Translations under genes and position numbers: made by a program
Notes under the pieces: generated by a model
What the model saw: only the letters and a program-made list of their open reading frames with translations
What the model was told of the DNA's origin: nothing
Database searches by the model: none
Shown here: positions 34,533-42,800 of the stretch, in pieces
Position numbering within the stretch: the first letter of the stretch is position 1
Layout of the letters: each line of letters opens with the position of its first letter
Origin: CAMEON01 sp963643175
Lineage (GTDB): Bacteria > Bacillota > Clostridia > Oscillospirales > CAG-272
Assembly: GCA_963643175.1 (NCBI GenBank)
Contig: CAVIJF010000002.1
Coordinates: 90,698-154,697 of the forward strand
Direction: 5' to 3'
Length of the DNA: 64,000 nt

Positions 34533-35287
34533 GTCCGTTCACCCGTTTCCTCAGAATTTTGATGCAGCTTTTCCGACCGGGTGCGTTCCGCCTGCGACAT
34601 CCGCAGGTAAACCGGTGCCAGCTCCGCATCTGTTGTGCGGACACCGGCGCGCCACGCGCGCAGAGCGCACTGCGCCACGTGATAGGCGCTGACGCGGCTG
34701 TCACGCTCCGGCAGGCAGACAACGCGTCCGGCAGGCAGAATATCCGCCAATACCCGCGCCGTCATGGCGGCGCCGTCGCCGGTCAGCAGGACAGGACGAC
34801 CCGCATAGGCGGCGTTCTCCGCCAGTTCGTGCCCCAGCTCTACCATGGGCAGTGCGCGGTCGGCGCACAGGCGGTGCGCCTGTCCGTCCCGTATCTCAAA
34901 CATTGCGTTGAACACCTGCTCACGGCGGGCGTTCATGACTGGGCAGAGCAATCCGCCGGTCGCGGCGGCGAGAGCCGTTCCGTTCTCTGCCAACGCCTCC
35001 GGCGTGGATACGCCGATGCAGGGGACGCCCCGACCGAAGGCAAGTCCCTTCACGGTCGCCGCCCCGATGCGCACGCCGGTAAAGGAGCCGGGACCCGCCG
35101 TGCAGGCGAACAGCCCGACCTCCCGCACCTGCCGTCCCGCTGCCCGCAGGACAGCCTCGACCATGGGAAGCAGCGTCTCGGAATGCGTGTGCCCCGTGCA
35201 GACAACGTTCTCGGCAATCAATGTCTCGTCCTCACACAGTGCGACCGAGCCGGACAGCGCCGCGGAATCCAATGCCAGAATCAGCAT
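34529..35287 (-). CDS. tsaB: tRNA threonylcarbamoyladenosine biosynthesis protein TsaB
   Basis: A 252-residue member of the ASKHA fold, partner of TsaD and TsaE in making t6A37 on tRNAs reading ANN codons. MLILALDSA, HSETLLPMV and TAGPGSFTGVRIG are typical TsaB motifs. ATG 35287 is inside the tsaE tail (7-bp overlap); the longer frame is a read into tsaE. TsaD is not in the window. Confidence 0.93.
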   Translation of the reverse strand: MLILALDSAALSGSVALCEDETLIAENVVCTGHTHSETLLPMVEAVLRAAGRQVREVGLFACTAGPGSFTGVRIGAATVKGLAFGRGVPCIGVSTPEALAENGTALAAATGGLLCPVMNARREQVFNAMFEIRDGQAHRLCADRALPMVELGHELAENAAYAGRPVLLTGDGAAMTARVLADILPAGRVVCLPERDSRVSAYHVAQCALRAWRAGVRTTDAELAPVYLRMSQAERTRSEKLHQNSEETGERT

Positions 35288-36018
35288 ACAGGATCCCCCT
35301 TCACGCACACCGACACGGTGCGCCTGCCCGGATGCGCTGCGTCCTTTTCTATGCGCACTTCCACCCGCGCGGCGGGCAGGGCGTCCGGGATATTTTCGCT
35401 CCACTCGCAGAGACAGATACCCCGGTCAAGGTAGTCCTCGTAGCCTATGGAGTACAGCTCGTCCTCCGAGCCGATGCGGTACATATCAAAATGGAAAAGC
35501 GGCGGATGCTCCGGTGCACGGTACTCGTTGACCAGCGCGAAGGTGGGCGAACGCACCGCCACGCCAGGCGCCAGCACGGACGCGAATCCGCGCACAAAGG
35601 CGGTCTTGCCCGCGCCCAAATCCCCGTACAGTGCCACGAACGGAGGCAGGGGGTCATCGGTGCCGACCGATGCCTCAAACAGCCGCGCCAGCGCCGCCCC
35701 CTGCCGCTCGGTTGCCGCTACGCTGTCCGAAGCCAGACACAGCGGCTCGCCGCCGGGCATGAGCGCCGCACGGGTCAGCTTATCCTCCGGGTTTTCCGGC
35801 GCGGTGGCGGGCGCCGCCTTGGGACGAACCTTCTCCCGCCGACCGTCCGGATACTGAATCACGGTGTGGTTCAGCACGTTTGCCATATGCGTCCGCACCG
35901 CCTGCAGGTACTCCGCCCGCAGTGTCTCCCGCTCCGCCAGTTCCTCCGCCGTTAGCGGCTGTCCGGATTTTGCCTTGCGGGCAAGTTCGTTGATGCGGTC
36001 GATTTTAGCCTGCTCCAT
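35281..36018 (-). CDS. tsaE: DUF896-TsaE fusion protein (t6A ATPase)
   Basis: A 245-residue protein, about 90 residues longer than usual TsaE. Residues 1-66 (IDRINELARKAKSGQPLTAE, ERETLRAEYLQAV) are a complete DUF896/YnzC-type helical domain, normally a free-standing ~70-residue protein. After a Pro/Ala linker, residues ~92-245 are TsaE with Walker A YGDLGAGKTAFVRG, SPTFALVNEY and FHFDMYRI. TsaE is the ATPase needed for t6A synthesis cycling. The start ATG 36018 overlaps the tyrS stop by one base. A single uninterrupted frame supports a true fusion. Confidence 0.9.
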   Translation of the reverse strand: MEQAKIDRINELARKAKSGQPLTAEELAERETLRAEYLQAVRTHMANVLNHTVIQYPDGRREKVRPKAAPATAPENPEDKLTRAALMPGGEPLCLASDSVAATERQGAALARLFEASVGTDDPLPPFVALYGDLGAGKTAFVRGFASVLAPGVAVRSPTFALVNEYRAPEHPPLFHFDMYRIGSEDELYSIGYEDYLDRGICLCEWSENIPDALPAARVEVRIEKDAAHPGRRTVSVCVKGDPVC

Positions 36019-37238
36019 TACCCGTTCACGACCTTGATATAGTTCTTTTTGCCCTTGCGGAGCAGTTTTCCCTCCGCAAAATCTGCGGGCGTGAGGGAGG
36101 CTTTGACGTCGGTTATTTTCTCACCGTCCAGCGTTACGCCGCCCTGCGTGATGGCAGTGCGTGCCTCGGAGGTGGACTTGGCAAATCCCGCCTTGACAAG
36201 CAGGGCGGGCAGACCGATGCTGCCGTCCCGGTAATCCTCGGCGTGCAGGGTCAGCGTCGGAACCTCGGCATCCGCACCGGCACTGAACAGCGCCCGCGCA
36301 CCCGCCTGTGCTTTCTCTGCTTCCTCGTCGCCGTGCACCATACGGGTCAGTTCATACGCCAGAATTTCCTTTGCCCGGTTGAGCTGGGCGCCCTCCCAGT
36401 GAGCCATTTCCTCAATCTGATCCAGCGGCAGGAAGGTCAGCATCCGGATACATTTGAGTACGTCCGCATCGTCCACATTGCGCCAGTACTGGTAGAAATC
36501 GTAGGGGGCGGTCTTGTTGGGGTCAAGCCAGACGGCATTCCCTGCGGTCTTGCCCATCTTCTTGCCCTGACTGTCCGTCAGCAGGGTGATGGTCATGGCA
36601 TGAGCGTCCTTGCCGAGCTTGCGGCGGATCAGCTCGGTTCCGCCCAGCATATTCGACCACTGGTCGTCCCCGCCGAACTGCATATTGCAGCCGTAGTGCT
36701 GGAACAGGTAGTAGAAGTCGTAGGACTGCATAATCATATAGTTAAATTCAAAGAAGGAAAGCCCCTTCTCCATGCGCTGCTTGTAGCATTCGGCACGCAG
36801 CATATTGTTGACCGAGAAGCAGGCGCCGACCTCGCGGAGCAGGTCTATGTAGTTGAGGTTCAGCAGCCAGTCCGCGTTGTTGAGCATCAGTGCCTTGCCG
36901 TCGCCGAATTCGATGAAGCGTTCCATCTGCCGCCTGAAGCATTCCGCGTTGTGATTGATGTCCTCGCGCGTGAGCATCCGGCGCATATCGGTTCTGCCGG
37001 AGGGGTCGCCGATCAGGGTCGTGCCGCCGCCGATAAGGGCAATCGGCTTATTTCCCGCCATCTGCAGCCGCTTCATGAGTGTCAGTGCCATGAAATGTCC
37101 GGCGGTCAGGCTGTCGGCTGTGCAGTCAAAGCCGATGTAGAAAGTGGCTTTGCCGGCATTGATCATTGTCTTGATTTCTTCCTCGTTGGTAACCTGGGCA
37201 ATCAGTCCGCGCGCTACCAGCTCGTCGTAAATTGTCAT
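36018..37238 (-). CDS. tyrS: Tyrosyl-tRNA synthetase
   Basis: A 406-residue class I synthetase charging tRNA-Tyr. The HIGH-like site is TAGHFMALTL (HFM rather than HIGH, as in the TyrRS subgroup), the KMSKS-like loop is GKKMGKTAGN, and the C-terminus has an S4 domain (SEARTAITQGGVTLDGEKI). ATG 37238 chosen; the longer frame runs into the promoter. First gene of the operon to ispF. The leader is only ~30 bases, so there is no room for a T-box. Confidence 0.94.
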   Translation of the reverse strand: MTIYDELVARGLIAQVTNEEEIKTMINAGKATFYIGFDCTADSLTAGHFMALTLMKRLQMAGNKPIALIGGGTTLIGDPSGRTDMRRMLTREDINHNAECFRRQMERFIEFGDGKALMLNNADWLLNLNYIDLLREVGACFSVNNMLRAECYKQRMEKGLSFFEFNYMIMQSYDFYYLFQHYGCNMQFGGDDQWSNMLGGTELIRRKLGKDAHAMTITLLTDSQGKKMGKTAGNAVWLDPNKTAPYDFYQYWRNVDDADVLKCIRMLTFLPLDQIEEMAHWEGAQLNRAKEILAYELTRMVHGDEEAEKAQAGARALFSAGADAEVPTLTLHAEDYRDGSIGLPALLVKAGFAKSTSEARTAITQGGVTLDGEKITDVKASLTPADFAEGKLLRKGKKNYIKVVNG

Positions 37239-37277
37239 CGGAACAAACATCCTTTTCAACAAGATTTTTACAGCTAT

Positions 37278-37306
37278 ATTATACACACGATGCGTGCGGT
37301 TGTCAA
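37278..37306 (-). promoter_or_regulatory. Perfect consensus promoter of the tyrS operon
   Basis: Minus strand TTGACA (37306-37301), 17 bp, TATAAT (37283-37278). Confidence 0.85.
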
Positions 37307-37811
37307 GGGGTTTTCGCATTTGCGTTCAGTCGGGGGATTTCTGTTTCGCGCTTCGGAGCACGGGTCGCGGTTCTGCTCCGGCGATTTTCAGAGGCGCTTG
37401 TCCCGGCGTTGTCGGCTTTTCTGATGTAAGGGGCTAAGCCCCCATCCGGTACCGGAAACTACAGAGTTAGCCGGAAACGCTGGGCGCAGACGCCCCTTCC
37501 GGTACTGCTTGCCTCCCGGCACGCAGTATCGCTCTGGCGTAGATGCGGGGTTGCAAGGGGCGAAGCCCCTTGCAAAAGAAAGCTAAAAAAGCCCCCCCTT
37601 CCCCGCAGTGGAAGGGGTCGGGGGGGATAGGGACAAAAGATTTATGAAAGGGCAGGTCGAGCCGGCGATGGCAGGGCGCAGGCACCCCCTCCCGGTGCTG
37701 GAAACCCCGCAAAAACCCGGCAACGCAGGAAATCGGTCTGCCTCCGGGGAAGGGAAGAAGCAACCCACGCAAAGCGCGCCGAAGCAGGACGAAAAAAAGC
37801 GCAATCTAACC
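37307..37811. other. Intergenic stretch with no supported gene
   Basis: About 500 bp between the tyrS promoter and the lipoprotein promoter. It contains family C repeat copy 3 and a downstream block (near 37675-37715, GTGCTGGAAACCCCG) shared with 13490-13530. No coding signal. Confidence 0.6.
37535..37618 (+). repeat. Palindromic intergenic repeat, family C copy 3
   Basis: GGCGTAGATGCGGGG, then the exact palindrome GCAAGGGGCGAAGCCCCTTGC, then CCCCCCCTTCCCC/GGAAGGGG; same layout as copies 1 and 2. Confidence 0.75.
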
Positions 37812-37840
37812 TTGACTTTCCTTCCGGAGCATGGTATAAT
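37812..37840 (+). promoter_or_regulatory. Sigma-A promoter of the lipoprotein gene
   Basis: TTGACT (37812-37817), 17 bp, TATAAT (37835-37840), TGG before the -10. Confidence 0.82.
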
Positions 37841-37886
37841 ACACACATCTATTGCAATCGGAGCAGAAAGGAAAGGAGACGCCGGA

Positions 37887-38327
37887 ATGGACATCCTGCA
37901 ACAGTCCGCACACAGGCGGGCACGCATCCGCCGCCTTCTGCCCGGCGCCGTGATGGCGCTCGCTGTCCTCCTGCTCGTCGGTTGCAGCCGGAACCCGGAC
38001 GGATTCACCGGCGGCGAGCTTCTGACACCCGAAAAGCTGCGGGAAATATCCGCATCTGTTTTTACGGATCCGGCAGAGCCGGATACTCAACCGCCCGCCG
38101 TTGACCCTGCCCTGGCGGCATATGCGGGGGAAGTGTACTGGCTGGACGGCGGATCGGTCGCGCATACCGATCGGAGCTGCTACCACATCAGCCGCTCGGA
38201 GAACGTCCGGAGCGGCAGCCCGGCGGATGCCGCCGCAGCAGGCAAAACGGCACTGTGTGCCGTCTGCCGGCGGCACATGACGGAAACCGGAAGCGAGGCG
38301 GCATCCGGGCACGCAACTGCCCGCTGA
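37887..38327 (+). CDS. Small lipoprotein with a Cys/His motif
   Basis: A 146-residue protein with a lipoprotein signal: basic start, hydrophobic AVMALAVLLLVG and lipobox Cys at about residue 33, so it is expected to be lipid-anchored outside the membrane. The C-terminal 60 residues contain YWLDGGSVAHTDRSCYHIS and ALCAVCRRH, a Cys/His set that could bind a metal. ATG 37887 follows AAAGGAG. It precedes a VanZ gene by 66 bp. Function unknown. Confidence 0.78.
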   Translation: MDILQQSAHRRARIRRLLPGAVMALAVLLLVGCSRNPDGFTGGELLTPEKLREISASVFTDPAEPDTQPPAVDPALAAYAGEVYWLDGGSVAHTDRSCYHISRSENVRSGSPADAAAAGKTALCAVCRRHMTETGSEAASGHATAR

Positions 38328-38393
38328 AAACCGGCAGTTGCGAGTTGAAGTCGAGAATTATAATTGATAATTGCGAGAGGAGAGCCTGTTTCC

Positions 38394-38981
38394 ATGAATC
38401 TTCCCCTTCCCGAAGATGTTCCCGTGCGGCGTCCCCGCATACACCGCTCCCCAGCGAGGCTGACCGTGTGCGCCCTGCTGTTTCTGGGCATTCTTGCCAC
38501 GATGGTCATGATTTTCCTGTTTTCAAGCGAGAACCAGACGCAGTCCGGCGACCGGAGCGGAAAGATAACGGAGCACATAGCCCCCATCGTTGTCCCGGAT
38601 TACGAAAAACGCCCCGCCGAGGAGCAGACACAGATCGTGAAGCAGCTGGGCGTCCCGGTTCGCAAGTTGGCGCATATGACGGAGTATGCCCTGCTTGCTG
38701 TTCTGACCGGCGCCCTGCTGGTGGCGTGGGAGGACAGAAACTGGCAGCGTCCTGCTTTCCGCTGGGGCGTTCCGGCGGCATTCTGCCTGCTGTACGCATC
38801 CACAGATGAATTTCATCAGATATTCTCAAGCCGCGGCGCGTCCGTGGTGGATGTGCTGATTGACTTCTGCGGCGCCCTGCTGGGGCTGTGCCTGCTCTGG
38901 GGTGTCAGCGCGTTGGTGCGTCGTTGTGTGCACCGTGCGCACTGTGCGGATCAATCGGCACCCGGAGGAAGCGCCGGATAA
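38394..38981 (+). CDS. VanZ family membrane protein
   Basis: A 195-residue protein with four hydrophobic segments and the VanZ signature VRKLAHMTEYALLA and STDEFHQIFSSRGASVVDV. VanZ-like proteins affect glycopeptide sensitivity in some bacteria, but most chromosomal members have no assigned role. ATG 38394 after GAGGAGAG; an in-frame upstream ATG lies in an AT-rich spacer without a ribosome site. It likely shares the lipoprotein promoter. Confidence 0.85.
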   Translation: MNLPLPEDVPVRRPRIHRSPARLTVCALLFLGILATMVMIFLFSSENQTQSGDRSGKITEHIAPIVVPDYEKRPAEEQTQIVKQLGVPVRKLAHMTEYALLAVLTGALLVAWEDRNWQRPAFRWGVPAAFCLLYASTDEFHQIFSSRGASVVDVLIDFCGALLGLCLLWGVSALVRRCVHRAHCADQSAPGGSAG

Positions 38982-38996
38982 ATCAGCGATTCCCTA
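38974..38996 (+). repeat. Dispersed AATAAATCAGCG-type repeat, family A copy
   Basis: GCCGGATAAATCAGCGATTCC straddles the VanZ stop codon and sits just upstream of the phosphoesterase ribosome site. Confidence 0.55.
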
Positions 38997-39017
38997 AAGT
39001 TCCAAAGGAGTTCTTTG

Positions 39018-39815
39018 ATGCAGATTACGTACCGGCGGCTGCCCTGCGGCACCGCTGAACCTGATACCGGCTGGGAAAAACGGCATCCCGGCGTCCGTTT
39101 CCGTGCCGCCGTAGTCGCTGACCTGCATGACGCGCCCTACCGCAGGCTCATGGATGTCCTGCGCCGCATCGAGCCGGATGTTATCCTGATTCCGGGTGAC
39201 CTGACCGAGGATTTGACCGTACAGACGGACGGCATAGGTAAGCCTGTCCGTCCGGGACTTGGCTTCCTTGCCGAAGCAGCTGCACTTGCGCCGACCTTCT
39301 ATTCGTGGGGGAATCACGAAATCGGTGCGGGACACATCAATCTGAAAAAGGCGGAACAGAATCCGGCGGATCCGCCGACAGTCTGCCCGCATTGGGTGGA
39401 CGCCATCCGGGCGAGCGGCGCGATTCTGCTGGATCAGGATTATACGGTCTATCACGGGCTGGTCGTGGGCGGCATCCGTTCCGGACTGCTCAATCCCGGA
39501 CGGGTGCCGGATTACGGCTGGCTGGACGGATTCTGCCGGACGCCCGGATACCGGATTCTGCTTTGTCACCAGCCGGAGTATTTTGACCGCTACCTGCGCG
39601 AGTATCCCATTGACCTGTTTGTCGCGGGGCACGCGCACGGAGGGCAGTGGCGCCTGTTCGGGCGGGGCGTGTTCGCACCGGATCAGGGCTTGTTTCCCAA
39701 GTATACGGGTGGTGTCCACGAGGGACGGCTGGTCATTTCGCGCGGGCTGTCCAATACCGTTGCGCCGATTCCGCGCCTGTTCAATCCGTGTGAGCTTACG
39801 GTCATTGAAGTGTAG
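39018..39815 (+). CDS. Calcineurin-like metallophosphoesterase
   Basis: A 265-residue protein with the two-metal phosphoesterase motifs in order: VADLHD, PGDLTED, GNHE, LLCHQPE and GHAHGGQ. It has no signal peptide or membrane helix, unlike the YkuE/YaeI proteins that hydrolyse UDP-diacylglucosamine, to which the GHAHGGQ ending is most similar. ATG 39018 is preferred over the adjacent TTG, after AAAGGAG. Substrate unknown. Confidence 0.88.
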   Translation: MQITYRRLPCGTAEPDTGWEKRHPGVRFRAAVVADLHDAPYRRLMDVLRRIEPDVILIPGDLTEDLTVQTDGIGKPVRPGLGFLAEAAALAPTFYSWGNHEIGAGHINLKKAEQNPADPPTVCPHWVDAIRASGAILLDQDYTVYHGLVVGGIRSGLLNPGRVPDYGWLDGFCRTPGYRILLCHQPEYFDRYLREYPIDLFVAGHAHGGQWRLFGRGVFAPDQGLFPKYTGGVHEGRLVISRGLSNTVAPIPRLFNPCELTVIEV

Positions 39816-39862
39816 GCGCGGTGCGACCGTTGCGGCCGGCAGATTTGCTCCGCAAAAAAATC

Positions 39863-39891
39863 TTGACAAAGCCGTCAGACTGTGGTACAAT
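39863..39891 (+). promoter_or_regulatory. Sigma-A promoter of tRNA-Gln
   Basis: TTGACA (39863-39868), 17 bp, TACAAT (39886-39891), TGG before the -10; the tRNA begins 15 bases later. Confidence 0.82.
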
Positions 39892-39905
39892 GACAGCGTT
39901 GTTAT

Positions 39906-39980
39906 TGGGGTGTAGCCAAGCGGTAAGGCACGGGACTTTGACTCCCGCACGCGTCGGTCCGAATCCGGCCACCCCAGCCA
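39906..39980 (+). tRNA. tRNA-Gln (anticodon TTG)
   Basis: A 75-nt cloverleaf: acceptor TGGGGTG pairs with CACCCCA, anticodon loop CTTTGAC gives UUG, and the genome encodes CCA (39978-39980). The T stem is GTCGG/CCGGC. The T loop reads TCCGAAT where nearly all tRNAs have TTCNANN, so position 55 is C, not U. Confidence 0.93.
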
Positions 39981-40020
39981 TGATGACAAGTCAATTTAGA
40001 TCCGAGCGAGGAAAAACGAG

Positions 40021-40056
40021 AAAACGGGAGATTTCGAGAGATTTCTCCCGTTTTTT
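40021..40056 (+). terminator. Terminator of tRNA-Gln
   Basis: AAACGGGAGA and TCTCCCGTTTTTT stem with a T tail. Confidence 0.82.
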
Positions 40057-40143
40057 CTCCCCTGCATTTTTCGGAGTTTCATAGATCCCTTTTGCCCTTT
40101 TCGATGCTGTGTCCGGACTCGGACTCACGAAATTAGTCTCCTT

Positions 40144-40333
40144 TCAACTTATAATTGAGTAGCGACAAAGATTGTACACCAAATTTGTCAGTCCGTTATT
40201 GAGTGCGGCACGCTTAATGCCTATGGAACGCACGGTCAGACCGTTCATGGACATAGTCATAAAGNNNNNNNNNNAGACTTCCGGCGGTTGTTCTGCTTCT
40301 GTTCGTCGGTCAAGGGTTTGTTGCGATATCGGA
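40144..40333 (-). pseudogene. IS5-type transposase C-terminal remnant, interrupted by the assembly gap
   Basis: On the minus strand, right of the gap, YRNKPLTDEQKQNNRRKS matches the segment before the catalytic Glu region of IS5-family DDE transposases. Left of the gap, MNGLTVRSIGIKRAALNNG and NLVYNLCRYS matches their C-terminus, with a stop at 40144. The gap replaces the stretch expected to carry RCRVEHVFG. The N-terminal two thirds are absent, so the element is dead or collapsed by assembly. Confidence 0.75.
40265..40274. other. Assembly gap (10 N)
   Basis: Ten N bases inside the transposase remnant; the true length of missing sequence is unknown. A repeated insertion sequence is a common cause of such a break. 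Confidence 0.99.
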
Positions 40334-40374
40334 TTATATCAATCGTGGAAGTTACCCAATCGGAAACATGAAAT

Positions 40375-40405
40375 AGAGGTGTCCGCATTTGAAACGGGCA
40401 CCTCT
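40375..40405 (-). terminator. Terminator of the GH92 gene
   Basis: Minus strand AGAGGTGCCC, loop, GGACACCTCT, with one mismatch, shortly after the stop. Confidence 0.7.
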
Positions 40406-40412
40406 TTCTTCA

Positions 40413-42596
40413 TCAAAGATTCAGGCTGTTTTTCTGTGTCAGATGGAACAGAATGGTTCCGCCGTTGACGATTTCGTCCCAAAAAAGCCAGCGACGGTCT
40501 ACAAGCTTTCCGTTGACCTCCACGTGATCGATATACGGATTCTCAATCGGATTACAATCCGTGCAAATTTCAAGCGTCCCGCTCACCCTGCAGGGGTGTT
40601 GCGTTGGATCGAGCTTCAATGCGATTCTGCTAAAAAGCGGAGTATTCAGATTAAAGCGGTTGCTGGCCAGCGTGCTTTGATGCAGCCCCATGGCAGTCAA
40701 TACAAACCACGCGGACATCTGTCCGACATCCTCATTGCCGCAATAGCCGTACGGACCAGGCCGATACGCCTCGTGCTGAATGCGGCGCACCCAGTATTGC
40801 GTCTTTTCCGATTGACCGATGCGGTTGAACAGGTGCGGCACTGTGTGCACGGGTTCGTTCGAGTGATTGTAATTGTCGTTCCAGAAAGCCGAGAGATTTG
40901 CGCCGGCGAAAAAGGCGTCCAGCTCCGCAGCAAAGCGATCTTCGCCCATCAATTCCCGTAGACCCCGCACATCATGCGGCACGAACCAGATCTGCTGATA
41001 CACATTGCTTTCCACACAGCCGCGCTCATCGTATTTGGAGGAGAAGGGGAGGAAGTTTCCACTCTTGTCGCGACGATTCATCCAGCCGTTTTCAGAATTG
41101 TAGAGGAGCTTGTAATTCCGGGAACGCTTGTAAAAGACTTTCGCATCCGCTTCGTGACCGAGCTTTTCGGCCATGCGATACAGACACCATGCGGTGAACG
41201 CGTATTCCATGGTCTGCGAAATGTCACCCGGAAAATAGCCCAAACGGTTGAAATCGCGTAGTTCACCCTGATTTTCGCGATCTCCCAGCCACCAGCGGCG
41301 GACGATTTGATAGGCACGTTCGGCATCGAAACCGCTTAAATCCTTCATGAAAGCGTCAGAGAGCACATTGGTACCGGGATTGCCTACCATGCATCCGGAT
41401 TCAATGCCCACAATTTCCCACCGCGGAAACATTGCACCGTCGTTTTTCTCGGAAATTCCCATCAATGAGCGAATTTCATCGCGTACCACGTCCGGCCGGA
41501 CGATGGAAAACAGAGGGAAGGCACTGCGGAATACATCCCAACCGCTGAAAATCGTGCGGAATGTGAAGTTTTCGGCACGTTCCGGCGCACCCATCGCGAT
41601 GCGAAAACGACCGTCACAGTCGGAAAAATCCCGGGGATCGAGCAGCACATGATACAGGGAGGAATAGAACACCTCGCGATCGCGGTCTGAACCGCCTTCC
41701 GCGTCGATCAGATCGAGTGCCTCCGTCCATTCCGCCTCTGCGCGTTTTCGAAGGGCTTCAAACGGTGCATCCTCGAGGGCAAAATTGTTGCGCGCGCCCT
41801 GAATGTCCACGAAGGAAAGTGACGCATGCATTTCCACGGATTCTTCCGGTTTTAAATCAAAATCGGCTATGAAACCCAAAGAAGTTCCGTCCATTTCAGA
41901 AACGGATTCAAAGACCTCGCCTTCGTTCCAGAAAGCCCAACTTTTCATGGGGGACGTCAGGTGAATGACGAAATGCAGCTCGTAAAGGGCATTACCATTG
42001 CCGTGCCCCCAACCGCCGCCTTTTGGCGTACAGAGAATTCTGGCTTCCAGATTCTGATTGTCCAGAACGGAAAGGTGCTGCTCATCGGAATGGCCGCCGA
42101 TTCTCCGATAGAGATCAATGGCGATGTGGCTTTCTCCGCCATTATGATAGGTAAACCTCAATGCGCCGGTGTGCCGTGCGGCCACAGCTTCTGTCAATAT
42201 GCGGCAGTCCGTCAATTCCACGGCATAGTACCCGGGATGGGCGATTTCCGCTGCGTGATCAAAATGGGATTCCCAACCCTTTTCGCCGATCGGCTTGCGT
42301 GCATATTCGTTAGTTCCGCTGAAATAACGGCGCGAGCCGGAAATCGGCATAGTCTGAAGGTTGCCGAATTCACCGTACCAGCCGACGCCGCTTAAATGGA
42401 CAAAGGAAAACCCTTCGATGGTCGGGTGACCGTAGCTGTAACCGGCACCGTTGTCACCGCCGGTGATAGTATCGGGACTCAACTGAACCATACCAAAGGG
42501 CAGCACCGCGCCGGGATACGTCTTGCCGCCGCCGGCGCCGGCTACCTCGTTGCCAACCGCACCCATAATCGGATTGGCCTCGTAATAATGTGACAT
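40413..42596 (-). CDS. Glycoside hydrolase family 92 alpha-mannosidase
   Basis: A 727-residue enzyme. NPIMGAVGNEVAGAGGGKTYPGA-type start, PFGMVQLSPDT, the FSGWDVFRS motif, GCMVGNPG, and the C-terminal GYCGNEDVGQMSAWFV are GH92 hallmarks; members are calcium-dependent exo-alpha-mannosidases acting on N-glycans or other mannosides. Glu in GNEDVGQMS is the likely acid. No signal peptide, so cytoplasmic, unlike many Bacteroides members. ATG 42596 follows GGAGGA. Base composition and codon use are more AT-rich than the surroundings, and an IS remnant flanks it, suggesting horizontal gain. Confidence 0.93.
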   Translation of the reverse strand: MSHYYEANPIMGAVGNEVAGAGGGKTYPGAVLPFGMVQLSPDTITGGDNGAGYSYGHPTIEGFSFVHLSGVGWYGEFGNLQTMPISGSRRYFSGTNEYARKPIGEKGWESHFDHAAEIAHPGYYAVELTDCRILTEAVAARHTGALRFTYHNGGESHIAIDLYRRIGGHSDEQHLSVLDNQNLEARILCTPKGGGWGHGNGNALYELHFVIHLTSPMKSWAFWNEGEVFESVSEMDGTSLGFIADFDLKPEESVEMHASLSFVDIQGARNNFALEDAPFEALRKRAEAEWTEALDLIDAEGGSDRDREVFYSSLYHVLLDPRDFSDCDGRFRIAMGAPERAENFTFRTIFSGWDVFRSAFPLFSIVRPDVVRDEIRSLMGISEKNDGAMFPRWEIVGIESGCMVGNPGTNVLSDAFMKDLSGFDAERAYQIVRRWWLGDRENQGELRDFNRLGYFPGDISQTMEYAFTAWCLYRMAEKLGHEADAKVFYKRSRNYKLLYNSENGWMNRRDKSGNFLPFSSKYDERGCVESNVYQQIWFVPHDVRGLRELMGEDRFAAELDAFFAGANLSAFWNDNYNHSNEPVHTVPHLFNRIGQSEKTQYWVRRIQHEAYRPGPYGYCGNEDVGQMSAWFVLTAMGLHQSTLASNRFNLNTPLFSRIALKLDPTQHPCRVSGTLEICTDCNPIENPYIDHVEVNGKLVDRRWLFWDEIVNGGTILFHLTQKNSLNL

Positions 42597-42629
42597 GAAA
42601 TTCCTCCTCAATCCAATATATGCATGACT

Positions 42630-42658
42630 ATTATAGCAAATTAAGCATGAAAAGTCAA
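42630..42658 (-). promoter_or_regulatory. Sigma-A promoter of the GH92 gene
   Basis: Minus strand TTGACT (42658-42653), 17 bp, TATAAT (42635-42630), TGC before the -10. Confidence 0.8.
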
Positions 42659-42710
42659 TCGGAAAAAAGCTCGTTTCCCGTGTCCGATAAAACAGGGTCA
42701 CCTCCATATC

Positions 42711-42739
42711 TTGCAATTTTCCGCAAGATAAGGTATAAT
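42711..42739 (+). promoter_or_regulatory. Sigma-A promoter of the acetyltransferase gene
   Basis: TTGCAA (42711-42716), 17 bp, TATAAT (42734-42739). Confidence 0.75.
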
Positions 42740-42800
42740 AGAGAAAACCAAGAAAGGGCAGGAAATGGATCAAAGACCTTACTGCAAAGGAGAACGCAAA

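Noticed and set aside
37238..37300. T-box in front of tyrS
   Set aside because: The promoter lies only ~40 bases from the start, leaving no room, and no T-box core sequence is present.
38340..38380. AT-rich segment before VanZ as a mobile-element end
   Set aside because: TTATAATTGATAATTG is short and has no second copy in the window; it may be just a spacer.
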